Assembly (NCBI RefSeq): GCF_042648405.1
Contig: NZ_JBHRXV010000010.1
Coordinates: forward strand, 62,001-126,000
Source: Sphingoaurantiacus capsulatus
GTDB taxonomy: Bacteria > Pseudomonadota > Alphaproteobacteria > Sphingomonadales > Sphingomonadaceae
Direction of reading: 5' to 3'
Length of the DNA: 64,000 nucleotides
In this document: positions 1 through 8,612 of the stretch, in pieces
Layout of the letters: every line of letters starts with the position of its first letter
Numbering within the stretch: position 1 is the stretch's first letter
Notes under the pieces: model-generated
The model's database searches: none
What the model saw: the letters and a program-made list of their open reading frames with translations, nothing else
What the model was told of the DNA's origin: nothing
Position numbers and translations under genes: made by a program

Positions 1-1340
1 GTCGAAATCAGGCGGATACTGCACCCAGCCCTGGATGTCGCGGCCGTCGGCCGAGGATTTGTAGCGGACCTCCTCCAGCTTGCCGATCGACTTGCCCTTG
101 CGCCAGTCGCCGTTGAAGTCGACCGTCGCGATGGTCTTGCCGCCGCGGTTGATCGCGAGGCCGGCGGGGCGGTCGGTGTAGAGCGAAGTGTAGGCGATGG
201 TGCCCTTTTCCGCGCTGTAATTGCCGCCCGCCGACGGCAGGTAGAGGCGGGTGCCGCCGACTTCCTTGACGACGGTGCGCGGCGCGCTGCCGTTGACCGG
301 CACGAGCGCGACGCGGGTGACGCCTTCCTCATTGTAGAGGACGTAAACGCCCTTGCCGTCTTCCGCCCACACCGGGTTGGCGACCGGGCGATCGAAGCCC
401 TGCGTCAGGTTCTTCGCCGCGCCGCCGCCGGCGGGCATCACCCACAGGTCGTCCTGCACGTAGAAGCCGGGCGTCTCGGGGAAGCCGGTGAAGGCGATCC
501 ACTTGCCGTCGGGCGAGACGGCCGGTTCGGATTCGTTGCCGAGACGGTCGGTGAGCTGGCGCGGCGTGGTGCCGTTGATCGGCACCAGCCACAGATCGGC
601 CTCGCGCGCCTGCAGATCGCGCTCGGGACGGCGGTTGCCGACCGCGATCAGCGACTGCCCATCGGCGGTCCAGGTCAGGCCGCCGCCGTCGATATGATCG
701 AAATTGCCGCTGGTGATCTGCCGCGTCGCGCCGCCGGCGGCGGGGACGACGAACAGGTGGCGATAACCCGGCGTCAGATAGCCGGTCTCGTTGAGGCGAT
801 AGCGGTAGGTGGTGGTGACGCGCGCGTCGGCGGCCCAGACGGCGCCTTCGGGCTTCGCCGGCATGCCGGTGACCTTGACCGGATCGCTGGTCACCGCCGC
901 GGCAAAGGCGAGGCTCTTGCCATCGGGCGCCCATTCGACCGCGAAGGGCGCGGTCTTCGACGAGGTGACCGGCCGGCCGATGCCTTCCGACAGCTTCATC
1001 ACATGAATCTGCGGCTTGCCGGCGAACGGCGCGACATAGGCGATGCGCTGGCCATCCGGTGACCATTTGACGCCGCCGGCGCGGCTGCCGGCGCCGATCA
1101 GCAGGCGACGGTTCAGATCCTTGGCGCCGATGTCGCCGATCCAGATCTCGCCCTGCCGCGAATCAGTGCCGATGTCGAAATAGGTGCGGGTGAAGATCAC
1201 CTGCTTGCCGTCCGGCGAGACGACGGGGTCGGTGACCATCGAGAATTTGTAGAGATCGGCGCCGTCGACCTTGGCCGGCGCCTGCGCGAGAGCGGGGGCG
1301 GCCAGCGCGAGGGCGAGCGCTGGCAGGATGGCGAGCTTCA
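1..1340 (-). CDS. S9 family peptidase (acylaminoacyl-peptidase-like), C-terminus outside window
   Basis: Begins with a cleavable signal peptide (MKLAILPALALALAAPALAQ), then a long run of repeated propeller motifs of the form VSPDGK, WSPDGQ, WAPDGK and WTADGQ. These are PD40/WD40-like beta-propeller blades, as in dipeptidyl/acylaminoacyl peptidases. About 446 residues are present; the alpha/beta-hydrolase domain with the catalytic Ser-Asp-His lies beyond the left edge, so activity cannot be checked. Export implies periplasmic or surface peptide degradation. The gene is divergent from the acyl-CoA dehydrogenase at 1405 and shares a 64-nt intergenic region with it. A TolB-like propeller protein is the alternative, but the length and linker favour S9. 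Confidence 0.85.
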
Positions 1341-1404
1341 TGACGACTCCCGGTTATGCTTTGGTTGCGCGCAAACAAGCACAGTTGGGGAGAGGGCGAA
1401 AGCC

Positions 1405-2574
1405 ATGACGATGTTCGACGAATGGCGCGCAAGGTCGCCCTATTATGACGAGAGCCACGAGGCGGTGGCGCAGTCGGTACGGCGCTTCGTCGAGCGCGAG
1501 GTAACGCCCCACATCGACGCCTGGGAGGATGCGCGCGAGCTGCCGCGCGAGCTTCACAGAAAGGCGGCGGAGGCGGGCATCCTCGGCCTCGGCTACCCGG
1601 AGGAATATGGCGGCCACTCCGAGGGCTTCGACATCTTCCACTCGCTCGTCCAGTCGGAGGAGCTGGCGCGGCCCGGCGCGGGCGGGCTCACCGCGTCGCT
1701 GATGACGCACGGCATCGGGCTGCCGCCGATCCTGAAGATGGGGTCGGAGGAAATGAAGCGGCGGATCGCGCCGGAGGTGCTGGCGGGCGAGAAGATCATC
1801 GCGCTCGGCATCACCGAGCCGTCGGGCGGGTCGGACGTCGCGCAGCTGAAGACGCGCGCCGAGAAGGTCGGCAACAAATATGTCGTCAACGGCTCCAAGA
1901 TGTTCATCACCAGCGGGATGCGCGCCGACTATTACACGGTGGCGGTGCGCACCGGCGGGGCGGGGATGGGCGGCATCTCGCTGATGCTGATCGAGAAGGA
2001 CATGCCGGGCTTCACGCAGACGCCGCTCGAGAAGATGGGCTGGCACTGTTCCGACACCGCCGCGCTCTATTTCGACAATGTCGAGGTGCCGCCGGAAAAT
2101 CTGATCGGGCCGGAGAATGCCGGCTTCATGGGCATCATGCAGAATTTCAACGGCGAGCGGCTGGGCATGGCGCATGGCTGCTGCGCTTATGCGCGCGTGT
2201 GCCTCGAGGAAGCGGTGGCGTGGGCGACGACACGCGAGACCTTCGGCAAGCGGCTGGCGCAGCATCAGTCGATCCGCATCAAGCTCGCCGACATGGCGCG
2301 GCAGATCGAGGCGACGCAGGCGTGGGTCGACCTCTGCGCCTGGCAGAACCGCGAAGGCAAGGCAAAACCCGCCGACTTCGCGATGCTGAAGGTGCAGGCG
2401 ACGCGCATGCTGGAGGCGGTGGCGCGCGAGGCGGCGCAGGTGCTGGGCGGTGCCAGCTATCTGAAGGGCAGCAAGGTCGAGCGCATCTACCGCGAGGTGC
2501 GCGTCAACGCGATCGGCGGCGGCAGCGAGGAGATCATGCTCGACTTGGCAGGACGGCAGCTCGGCTATAGCTAA
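1405..2574 (+). CDS. acyl-CoA dehydrogenase (LCAD/IVD-like)
   Basis: A 389-residue FAD-dependent acyl-CoA dehydrogenase for alpha,beta-dehydrogenation of acyl-CoA esters in the cytoplasm. The three domains are visible: N-terminal helical (about 10-125), middle beta with the FAD/substrate motif ITEPSGGSD (136-144), and C-terminal helical bundle ending in AIGGGSEEIM. The Glu of the MCAD motif YEGT is replaced by Gly here. A Glu at 251 in NGERLGMA matches the alternative catalytic position used by long-chain and isovaleryl-CoA dehydrogenases, so the enzyme should be active on long or branched acyl chains. It stops 5 nt before the racemase gene, so the two are probably co-transcribed. Substrate is not determinable. 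Confidence 0.9.
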   Translation: MTMFDEWRARSPYYDESHEAVAQSVRRFVEREVTPHIDAWEDARELPRELHRKAAEAGILGLGYPEEYGGHSEGFDIFHSLVQSEELARPGAGGLTASLMTHGIGLPPILKMGSEEMKRRIAPEVLAGEKIIALGITEPSGGSDVAQLKTRAEKVGNKYVVNGSKMFITSGMRADYYTVAVRTGGAGMGGISLMLIEKDMPGFTQTPLEKMGWHCSDTAALYFDNVEVPPENLIGPENAGFMGIMQNFNGERLGMAHGCCAYARVCLEEAVAWATTRETFGKRLAQHQSIRIKLADMARQIEATQAWVDLCAWQNREGKAKPADFAMLKVQATRMLEAVAREAAQVLGGASYLKGSKVERIYREVRVNAIGGGSEEIMLDLAGRQLGYS

Positions 2575-2579
2575 GGCCG

Positions 2580-3272
2580 ATGAGAACAATCGGACTATTG
2601 GGCGGCATGAGTTGGGAAAGCACGGCGATCTATTATCGCCGGCTGAACGAGCTTGTCCGCGACCGGCTGGGCGGGTTGCATTCGGCCGACCTGCTGCTCC
2701 GCTCCTTCGATTTCCAGCCGATCGCCGACGCGCAAGGCGCCGACGATTGGGCGGGCCTGACCGCAATGATGATCGCGGCGGCGCAGAAGCTGGAGGCGGG
2801 TGGCGCCGAGGCGGTGCTGATCGGCAGCAACACGATGCACCGCATGGCCGACGAGGTCGCGGCGGCGATCTCCGTGCCGCTGCTGCATATCGGCGATGCA
2901 ACGGCGGCGGCGATCAAGGCGGCCGGCAGCCGAAAGCCGCTGCTGCTCGGCACGCGCTTCACGATGGAAGGCGACTTCTATCGGGGGCGGCTCCGTGACA
3001 AGCATGGCCTCGACATGCTGCTCCCCGACGCAGGGCAGCGCGTGGAGGTCAACCGCGTCATCTATGACGAGTTGTGCCGCGGCGTGATCGATGCCGGGTC
3101 ACGTACCGTCTATCTCGACATCGTCGAGGCGGCGAAGGCAGCGGGCGCCGACGGCGTGATCTTCGGCTGCACCGAGGTGGGCCTGCTGATCGGCGGCATC
3201 GACCTAGGCGTACCGTCCTTCGACACCGCCGAACTACACTGCGCGGCGGCTGTCGATTTCATGTTGGGTTAG
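2580..3272 (+). CDS. aspartate/glutamate racemase family protein (YgeA-like)
   Basis: A 230-residue Asp/Glu racemase-superfamily enzyme that should act by two-base, cofactor-independent alpha-proton exchange. The N-terminus MRTIGLLGGMSWEST is the typical opening. The active-site motifs are GSNTMH (Ser83) and FGCTEVG (Cys197), so the usual Cys/Cys pair is Ser/Cys here. From memory, E. coli YgeA has a Thr/Cys pair at equivalent positions. It follows the acyl-CoA dehydrogenase by 5 nt. Its TAG stop overlaps the TAA of the convergent gene by 4 nt. The family also contains hydantoin racemases and maleate isomerases, so the exact substrate is uncertain. Confidence 0.85.
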   Translation: MRTIGLLGGMSWESTAIYYRRLNELVRDRLGGLHSADLLLRSFDFQPIADAQGADDWAGLTAMMIAAAQKLEAGGAEAVLIGSNTMHRMADEVAAAISVPLLHIGDATAAAIKAAGSRKPLLLGTRFTMEGDFYRGRLRDKHGLDMLLPDAGQRVEVNRVIYDELCRGVIDAGSRTVYLDIVEAAKAAGADGVIFGCTEVGLLIGGIDLGVPSFDTAELHCAAAVDFMLG

Positions 3273-3721
3273 CAATCGGCGACCTGCGCGAGCGACGCCG
3301 CCAGCGGCAGCAGTCGCGCCGCGCGGGGTTCGGCGCAGAGATCGACGAGCGCGTCGCGCGCGGCGTCGGGATCGTGCCGCGCCGAGCGTAGCGCGAACAG
3401 GATCGAGCCCTCATCCGCCAGCAGGATCGAGCAGGTCGGGTCGCCGACCTGGAGCTTCCGCGCCGAATAGGCGCCGAGCGCGGTGAGCAGGCAGCGCAGC
3501 AGATGCTCCACCCCCAGTGCCTCGTCGCCATAGACCTGATGCAGCGCGGTGCGCACCGAGCCGCAGCTCGGCCAGCAGACCAGCATGTGGCGCATCGACC
3601 AGAGCATGAGCTGCTCGGGCGGCGGCAGCGACGTCCAGCTTGGATCGGTCCCGAGATTGGCGGTCGCGATTTCGGGATGTTCGGCGGCGTCGAACCAATC
3701 GACAGGCAAAGCGACGTTCAT
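3269..3721 (-). CDS. hypothetical protein, 150 aa
   Basis: No family recognised. The protein is soluble, without signal peptide or membrane segment. It has a Trp-rich N-terminal half (motifs WFDAAEHPE, WTSLPPPEQLMLWSMRHML, CWPSCG) and a helical C-terminal half rich in Leu and Ala. Three Cys in the central part (CWPSC and LLRCLL) could bind metal, but spacing is irregular. It is divergent from the lipoprotein gene, and a Fur-like sequence lies at 3753-3771, roughly 30-50 nt upstream of this start, suggesting iron control. Coding is supported by codon bias and by the exact 4-nt convergent stop overlap. Confidence 0.65.
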   Translation of the reverse strand: MNVALPVDWFDAAEHPEIATANLGTDPSWTSLPPPEQLMLWSMRHMLVCWPSCGSVRTALHQVYGDEALGVEHLLRCLLTALGAYSARKLQVGDPTCSILLADEGSILFALRSARHDPDAARDALVDLCAEPRAARLLPLAASLAQVADC

Positions 3722-3752
3722 GGCGACTCCCTCAATGTCCCCGAAGCTAAGT

Positions 3753-3771
3753 CATAATGAGAGTCGATTGC
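3753..3771 (-). promoter_or_regulatory. candidate Fur/iron-response operator
   Basis: CATAATGAGAGTCGATTGC matches about 12 of 19 positions of the classical Fur box GATAATGATAATCATTATC by eye. It lies just upstream of the 150-aa hypothetical gene starting at 3721 and about 80 nt upstream of the lipoprotein start at 3853. It stands out as AT-rich within GC-rich DNA. Which of the two genes it controls, if either, is not visible. Confidence 0.4.
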
Positions 3772-3852
3772 AATAGAGTGTTTTCGAGGGTTCAGCCCGC
3801 ATTCACCCGCGGTGCGTTGTATTGGGGTGAAAAATATAGAAAGCTCCGTGCC

Positions 3853-4431
3853 ATGCGCCCCCAGTTCCGCCGTCTCCCGCCGCTGATCCTGCTCGCCGCG
3901 CCGCTGCTGCTCGCGGGCTGCATGTACTATCCGCTCGGCGACGACAGCGGCGGCTACAACGACGATGGCGGCTTCTACGGCGGCGCCTCGATCGGCAGCG
4001 GCGGCTATTATGGCGGCGGGCCGGGCTATTACGGCGGCGGCGGCTCGGGCTGGTACGACGACTATTATTACCCGGGTAACGGCTATTATGTGTACGACCG
4101 CGCCGGCCGCCGCCACGAGATGCGCGACAAGGACCGCCAGCGCTGGATCGAGCGTCGCGAGGCACGCCGGGACGATCGCGAGGAGCGCCGCGACCGCCGT
4201 GAGGACCGGGCCGAGCGTCAGCGCGAACGCGCCGAGCGGGTAGCGAACATGACGCCCGAGCAGCGGGCCGTGGTGCAGCAACGCCGCCAGGAGCGTCAGG
4301 TGCGGCGTGAAGACCGGCAGGACGCTCGCCGCGACACCGGCGTGTTCAACCGCGAGGCGCGGCAGGCGGTGCGCAATGCCGTCCGCTCGCGTGGGGCGAC
4401 GACGGGTGATACACCGGAGCGTGAGAACTGA
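3853..4431 (+). CDS. Gly/Tyr-rich lipoprotein with Arg-rich charged tail
   Basis: 192 residues starting at the ATG that opens a lipoprotein signal (MRPQFRRLPPLILLAAPLLLAGC, lipobox LAGC). An upstream in-frame ATG at 3757 would bury this signal and is rejected. After the Cys comes a low-complexity Gly/Tyr/Asp segment with repeated GGYYGGG-type units, then a highly charged Arg/Asp/Glu region of about 100 residues predicted to be helical or coiled coil (RREDRAERQRERAERV and similar). Likely an envelope lipoprotein with a disordered spacer and a charged helix. Function unknown; RcnB-like or structural envelope proteins look similar. It is followed by a repeat element. Confidence 0.7.
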   Translation: MRPQFRRLPPLILLAAPLLLAGCMYYPLGDDSGGYNDDGGFYGGASIGSGGYYGGGPGYYGGGGSGWYDDYYYPGNGYYVYDRAGRRHEMRDKDRQRWIERREARRDDREERRDRREDRAERQRERAERVANMTPEQRAVVQQRRQERQVRREDRQDARRDTGVFNREARQAVRNAVRSRGATTGDTPEREN

Positions 4432-4436
4432 AGCCT

Positions 4437-4606
4437 AGTCCCTCCCCGCTTGCGGGAGAGGTTAGGTGAGGGTGTGCGAGCGTCAGCGAGCTTGGCGCCT
4501 GCACGCACCGAGCCGAGAGGGCGGTACCCTCACCCTCCCACCGCTTCGCGGCGGGCCCCTCCCTCTCCCGCAAGCGGGCGAGGGGGAGGAGCGGGCGAGG
4601 GGGAAA
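4437..4606. repeat. REP-like composite inverted repeat, copy 1
   Basis: Two outward dyads frame a variable centre. The left side reads CTAGTCCCTCCCCGCTTGCG then GGAGAGGTTAGGTGAGGGTG, and the right side carries ACCCTCACCCTCCC and CTCTCCCGCAAGCGGGCGAG. The CCGCTTGCGG and CCGCAAGCGG cores are themselves palindromic. A nearly identical block occurs inverted at 8484-8612, and divergent relatives lie at 25632-25742 and 61600-61730. It fills the gap between the convergent lipoprotein and GST genes, beginning within 10 nt of the lipoprotein stop. Confidence 0.8.
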
Positions 4607-4608
4607 GA

Positions 4609-5355
4609 TCAGCCGAGCGTCATGACGCCGCGGCGGGGGGTGTCGCCACCATAGTCGACTTCGCTGAGCGCTGCGCCGAGGTCCGCAAGCCCGGCGCGCT
4701 GCTGCTTTGGCGGCGTCTTCAGGCAGAGGGTTTCGAACGGCTCCAGCGCCTTGAACGCCGGGTGCGCGAAGGCGCGGGCGATCAGCCCGGCCATCTTCGG
4801 CCAGCGCGCCGTATCGGGACGCCAGCGCACGAACAGCGCATTCTTGAACGGGGCGACCAGCGCGATGTCGGCGAGCGAGAGCTGGTCGCCGAACAGGAAG
4901 CCGTCGGCGGGCGCCTGCGTCTCCAGATAGTCCATCGCGGCGGGCAGGTCGGTTTCGAGGATCTGCGCGACCTTGTCCGCGTCGGTCGCCTCGCCGAGCA
5001 CCGCGGGCTTGATCGCCTGCTGGAAGAACAGGCCCCAGATGAGCAGATCGCAGAGGCGGGTGTCGGCGAACTCCTCGATCCAGCGGGCCTTGGCCCGATC
5101 GGCCGGGGCGGCGGGCATCAGCGGCGGCGCCGGATAGCGCTCGTCGAGATATTCGTTGACGACCGTCGAGTCGGTGAGCGTCACCTGATCGTCGATCAGC
5201 ACCGGAATGCGGCGCAGCGGGCTGAGCTTCAGGAAGTCGTCGGTGGCGAAGAAGGGCACCAGCGGGTCGATGCGATAGGGCACGCCCTTGAGGCCGAGCA
5301 CCACCAGCACCTTGCGCACATAGGGCGAGACATAATTGCCGATGATCGTGGTCAT
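4609..5355 (-). CDS. glutathione S-transferase family protein
   Basis: 248 residues. An N-terminal thioredoxin-like domain (MTTIIGNYVSPYVRKVLVVL, then the cis-Pro region RRIPVLID and the Glu/Asp-Ser pair LTDSTVV) precedes an all-helical C-terminal domain containing LADIALVAPF. Expected to conjugate or reduce glutathione-linked substrates in the cytoplasm; the substrate is unknown. The start overlaps the stop of the upstream Sua5 gene as ATGA, so the two form a translationally coupled pair. The last 20-25 residues extend beyond the usual GST fold. The 3' end abuts the repeat element. Confidence 0.85.
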   Translation of the reverse strand: MTTIIGNYVSPYVRKVLVVLGLKGVPYRIDPLVPFFATDDFLKLSPLRRIPVLIDDQVTLTDSTVVNEYLDERYPAPPLMPAAPADRAKARWIEEFADTRLCDLLIWGLFFQQAIKPAVLGEATDADKVAQILETDLPAAMDYLETQAPADGFLFGDQLSLADIALVAPFKNALFVRWRPDTARWPKMAGLIARAFAHPAFKALEPFETLCLKTPPKQQRAGLADLGAALSEVDYGGDTPRRGVMTLG

Positions 5356-6302
5356 GCGGAGGCTCCTTCGCGGGGCGCGGCTGCGCGGCGCAGCCGGTCG
5401 TTGATCGCGGCACCGAGGCCATGATGCGGGATCGGCGCGACGGCGATGCCGGTGCGGCCGCTCCCCTGCGCGGCGTGCAGTGCGTCGAACAGGTTGGCGG
5501 CGGCTTCGGTGAGGTCGCCGGTGGGGGACAGCGAGCGGTCGCCGGCGATGGGGCCGAAGCCGATGTGGAATTCGGTTGGCGTCGCGGTGGCGGCGTCGAG
5601 GCGGACGGGCTGCGCGGGGGCATAGTGGCTGGCGAGCTGGCCGGGGGCGGTGATCGGGCCACCGCTGACGCTGGTGTCGGTCAGGCCGAGCGCTTCGGCG
5701 GGGACGGCGCCGGCTCGGAGCAGGCGGACCCGGTCGCCCTCGACCGTGACGATGGTGGATTCGATGCCGGCGCGCGTGGCGCCGCCGTCGAGGATCAGCG
5801 GGATGCGGCCCGACAGGCTGTCGAGGACATGCGCGGGGCGGGTGGGGCTGATCCTGCCCGACGCGTTGGCGCTCGGCGCGGCGATCGGGCGGCCGAGGCT
5901 TTCGATCACCGCCCGCGTGACGGGATGGTCGGGGCAGCGGATGGCGAGCGTCGATAGCCCGGCGGTGACGATCTTTGCGATCGTCGCATCTGGGCGGAGC
6001 GGCAGCACGAGGGTTAGCGGCCCCGGCCAGAAGCGCGCCATCAGGTCGAGTGCTGCGGGCGGCACCTCGACCAGCTCCTGCGCCAGCGACAGGCCGGTGA
6101 CATGGACGATCAGCGGGTTGAAGCTGGGGCGGCCCTTGGCGGCGTAGATGCGCGCCACCGCCTGCGCGTCGGTGGCGTCGGCGGCGAGGCCGTAGACGGT
6201 CTCGGTCGGCAGCGCGACGACCTCGCCGGCGCGCAAGGTCGCCACCGCCTGCGCGATACCTGCCGCGTCGGCAGCCAGAACTTCGGTCGTTTGTGCGGTC
6301 AC
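5352..6302 (-). CDS. L-threonylcarbamoyladenylate synthase (Sua5/YrdC/YwlC family)
   Basis: 316 residues from a GTG start at 6302, just downstream of a region with no alternative coding. The YrdC domain is clear: PTETVYGLAADATD, KGRPSFNPLIVHV, FWPGPLTLVL, IRCPDHP and APSANASGRISPT. A C-terminal Sua5 extension follows (LASHYAPAQPVRL onward), so this is the long Sua5 form rather than the short TsaC form. It makes threonylcarbamoyl-AMP from Thr, bicarbonate and ATP for t6A37 modification of tRNAs decoding ANN. The gene is divergent from the acyl-CoA dehydrogenase at 6348 and coupled to the GST by ATGA overlap. Confidence 0.92.
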   Translation of the reverse strand: MTAQTTEVLAADAAGIAQAVATLRAGEVVALPTETVYGLAADATDAQAVARIYAAKGRPSFNPLIVHVTGLSLAQELVEVPPAALDLMARFWPGPLTLVLPLRPDATIAKIVTAGLSTLAIRCPDHPVTRAVIESLGRPIAAPSANASGRISPTRPAHVLDSLSGRIPLILDGGATRAGIESTIVTVEGDRVRLLRAGAVPAEALGLTDTSVSGGPITAPGQLASHYAPAQPVRLDAATATPTEFHIGFGPIAGDRSLSPTGDLTEAAANLFDALHAAQGSGRTGIAVAPIPHHGLGAAINDRLRRAAAPREGASA

Positions 6303-6347
6303 AGGCCCCCCGCTATACCCTCTGCCGGAGATCGCCAAGGGACCCCG

Positions 6348-8087
6348 ATGACCTACACCGCGCCCATCACCGAACAAACTTTCGTGCTCGAGACCGTCGC
6401 CGGCATCGGCGAGATCCAGCAACTGCCCGCCTATGAGTCGGCGACGCCCGACCTGGTGCAGGCGATCCTCGTTGAGGCGGGGAAGCTGGCGTCGGGGGTG
6501 TTCGCGCCGCTCAACCGCAAGGGCGACACCGAAGGCGCGAAGTGGAACGACGGCGCGGTGACGTTGCCGGCGGGGTTTGCCGATGCGTACCGGCAATATG
6601 TCGAGGGCGGCTGGGGCTCGCTCGGCGCCGATCCGGTCTATGGCGGGCAGGGCATGCCGTTCGTGCTGGCATCGGCGGTGCAGGAGCAGCTGACCTCCGC
6701 CAACATGGCGTTCAGCCTGTGCATGATGCTGACGCAGGGGGCGATCGAGGCGCTGGGGGCGCACGCGTCGGAAGATCAGAAGCAGGAGTACCTCACCAAG
6801 CTGATCAGCGGCGAGTGGACGGGGACGATGAACCTGACCGAGCCGCAGGCCGGGTCCGACGTCGGCGCGCTGCGCAGCCGCGCCGAGCCGCATGCCGACG
6901 GCAGTTACCGCATCACCGGGCAGAAGATCTTCATCACCTGGGGCGAGCATGACGTCGCCGACAACATCATCCACCTGGTGCTGGCGCGCCTTCCCGATGC
7001 GCCGGGCGGCACCAAGGGCATCTCGCTGTTCATCGTCCCGAAGATCCTGCCCGACGGCAGCCGCAATGATCTGCGTTGCGTATCGATCGAGCACAAGCTC
7101 GGCATCCACGCCTCGCCGACCTGCACGATGAGCTATGGCGATGAGGGCAACTGCATCGGCTATCTCGTCGGTGCGGAGAATGCCGGCATGCGAGCGATGT
7201 TCACGATGATGAACCATGCGCGCATCAACGTCGGCATGCAGGGCGTGTCGGTCGCCGAGCGCGCCTACCAGCATGCGCTCGCCTTTTCGAAGGAGCGGGT
7301 GCAGGTGAAACGGATCATCGAGCATCCCGACGTGCGCCGCATGCTGATGACGATGAAGTCGACGACCGAGGCGATCCGGGCTTTGGGCTATCTCAACGCC
7401 GCCGCGGTCGATCGCGCGCATGGCGAGAGCGATACCGAGGCGAAGCGCGAATGGCAGGCGCTCGCGGACCTGCTGACGCCGGTGACCAAGGGCTATGCCA
7501 CCGACATGGGCGTCGAGATGTCGAGCCTGGCGGTGCAGGTGTTCGGCGGCATGGGCTTCATCGAGGAGACGGGCGCGGCGCAACATCTGCGGGATTCGCG
7601 GATCGCGCCGATCTACGAGGGCACGAACGGCATTCAGGCGCTCGACCTCGTCAACCGCAAGCTGCCGCAGGGGCGGTGGAAGCCGCTGTTCGCCGACATC
7701 CGCGAGACGATCCGCGCGCTGCCGGGCGACGGCGACCTCGGCGCGATCAAACCGTACCTCGACGATGGCTTGGCGGCGCTGGAGAATGCGACGGTCTGGC
7801 TGGTCGGCAACCACGGTGACGGCTTCGACGACGCGGCGGCGGGGGCGACGCCCTACCTGCGCATGTTCGGAATCGTCGCCGGCGGCTGGCTGCTGGCGAA
7901 GCAGGCGCTGGCCGCGAGCGAACGGCTGGCGGCGGGCGAGGGTGATCCGGCGTTCCTCAAGGCGAAGATCGTCACCGCGCGCTTTTTCGCCGAGCAGATC
8001 GTGCCGCAGGGCACCGCGCTGCTCGGGCCGATCACCCGCGGCGGCGCCTTGCTGTTCGCGCTCGACGAAGCACAATTCGCGGCATGA
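6348..8087 (+). CDS. acyl-CoA dehydrogenase, DmdC-like long form
   Basis: 579 residues, about 200 longer than a standard acyl-CoA dehydrogenase because of an extra C-terminal helical domain (about 460-579), as in 3-methylmercaptopropionyl-CoA dehydrogenase DmdC and similar proteins. The FAD motif MNLTEPQAGSDVGALR (161-176) and the catalytic Glu424 in IYEGTNGIQ are intact. Many sphingomonad copies take part in fatty-acid oxidation rather than DMSP degradation, so the substrate is left open. The downstream DUF6157 gene overlaps its stop as ATGA. The ATG at 6348 is chosen because the longer upstream frame is antisense to the Sua5 gene. Confidence 0.9.
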   Translation: MTYTAPITEQTFVLETVAGIGEIQQLPAYESATPDLVQAILVEAGKLASGVFAPLNRKGDTEGAKWNDGAVTLPAGFADAYRQYVEGGWGSLGADPVYGGQGMPFVLASAVQEQLTSANMAFSLCMMLTQGAIEALGAHASEDQKQEYLTKLISGEWTGTMNLTEPQAGSDVGALRSRAEPHADGSYRITGQKIFITWGEHDVADNIIHLVLARLPDAPGGTKGISLFIVPKILPDGSRNDLRCVSIEHKLGIHASPTCTMSYGDEGNCIGYLVGAENAGMRAMFTMMNHARINVGMQGVSVAERAYQHALAFSKERVQVKRIIEHPDVRRMLMTMKSTTEAIRALGYLNAAAVDRAHGESDTEAKREWQALADLLTPVTKGYATDMGVEMSSLAVQVFGGMGFIEETGAAQHLRDSRIAPIYEGTNGIQALDLVNRKLPQGRWKPLFADIRETIRALPGDGDLGAIKPYLDDGLAALENATVWLVGNHGDGFDDAAAGATPYLRMFGIVAGGWLLAKQALAASERLAAGEGDPAFLKAKIVTARFFAEQIVPQGTALLGPITRGGALLFALDEAQFAA

Positions 8088-8482
8088 GCACCACCAACTA
8101 CGCCAACACCTTCATCGCGGTGTCGCCGGACAGCCCGGTGACGGCGGGCGACCCGGCGCCGAAGCCGGGGTCGGTCGCGGCGATGCAGCTCGAGCTGCTG
8201 CAGGCGAAGCCCTACGGACTGACCAGCGACGATCTGCTGTTCGAGGTGCATGCGGGGCGGGCGGACATCGCGAAGGCGGATCGGGCAGAGGCGCGCGCGC
8301 GATTCTTCAGCAAGCCGCAGGCGTGCCTGCGCGCCTCGCCGCTGGTGAAGAAGCATGGCTGGGGGATTCATCACGACGCCGAGGGCCGTGTGGCGGCGGT
8401 GGCGGTCGAGAGCGATGACTACGCCAAGCTGAAGGCGCGCACCGATCTCAAGCAGACGATCGGGATGCGGAGCGCCCGATAA
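8084..8482 (+). CDS. DUF6157 family protein
   Basis: 132 residues starting MSTTNYANTFIAVSPDSPVT, followed by YGLTSDDLLFEVHA and a C-terminal segment FSKPQACLRASPLVKKHGWG. I recognise the pattern as the DUF6157 family of small uncharacterised cytosolic proteins. There is no signal peptide or catalytic signature. The ATG overlaps the upstream acyl-CoA dehydrogenase stop by 4 nt, so translation is coupled. The gene is followed immediately by repeat copy 2. Function unknown. Confidence 0.8.
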   Translation: MSTTNYANTFIAVSPDSPVTAGDPAPKPGSVAAMQLELLQAKPYGLTSDDLLFEVHAGRADIAKADRAEARARFFSKPQACLRASPLVKKHGWGIHHDAEGRVAAVAVESDDYAKLKARTDLKQTIGMRSAR

Positions 8483-8483
8483 T

Positions 8484-8612
8484 TCCCCTCGCCCGCTTGC
8501 GGGAGAGGGAGGGGCCCACGAAGTGGGAGGGTGAGGGTGACCGGCGGCCGAAGGGCTCGCTGGCGCTCGCACACCCTCACCTAACCTCTCCCGCAAGCGG
8601 GAGAGGGACTAG
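8484..8612. repeat. REP-like composite inverted repeat, copy 2
   Basis: The right-hand part (about 8566-8612), read on the minus strand, nearly repeats the left half of copy 1: CTAGTCCCTCTCCCGCTTGC then GGGAGAGGTTAGGTGAGGGT. The left-hand part has GCCCGCTTGCGGGAGAGGGA. The element lies between convergent genes and begins 1-2 nt after the DUF6157 stop. Its right end supplies the CTA read as the TAG stop of the CysQ-like gene at 8609-8611. Confidence 0.8.

Noticed and set aside
1354..2901. 515-codon minus-strand frame antisense to the acyl-CoA dehydrogenase and racemase
   Set aside because: Shadow of GC-rich codons; no domain, and both plus-strand genes have intact catalytic motifs.
5352..8075. 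907-codon minus-strand frame over the acyl-CoA dehydrogenase and Sua5
   Set aside because: Only the last 316 codons (from GTG 6302) are Sua5; the rest is antisense to a clear acyl-CoA dehydrogenase and is composed of Arg/Ala/Gly/Asp-rich shadow sequence.
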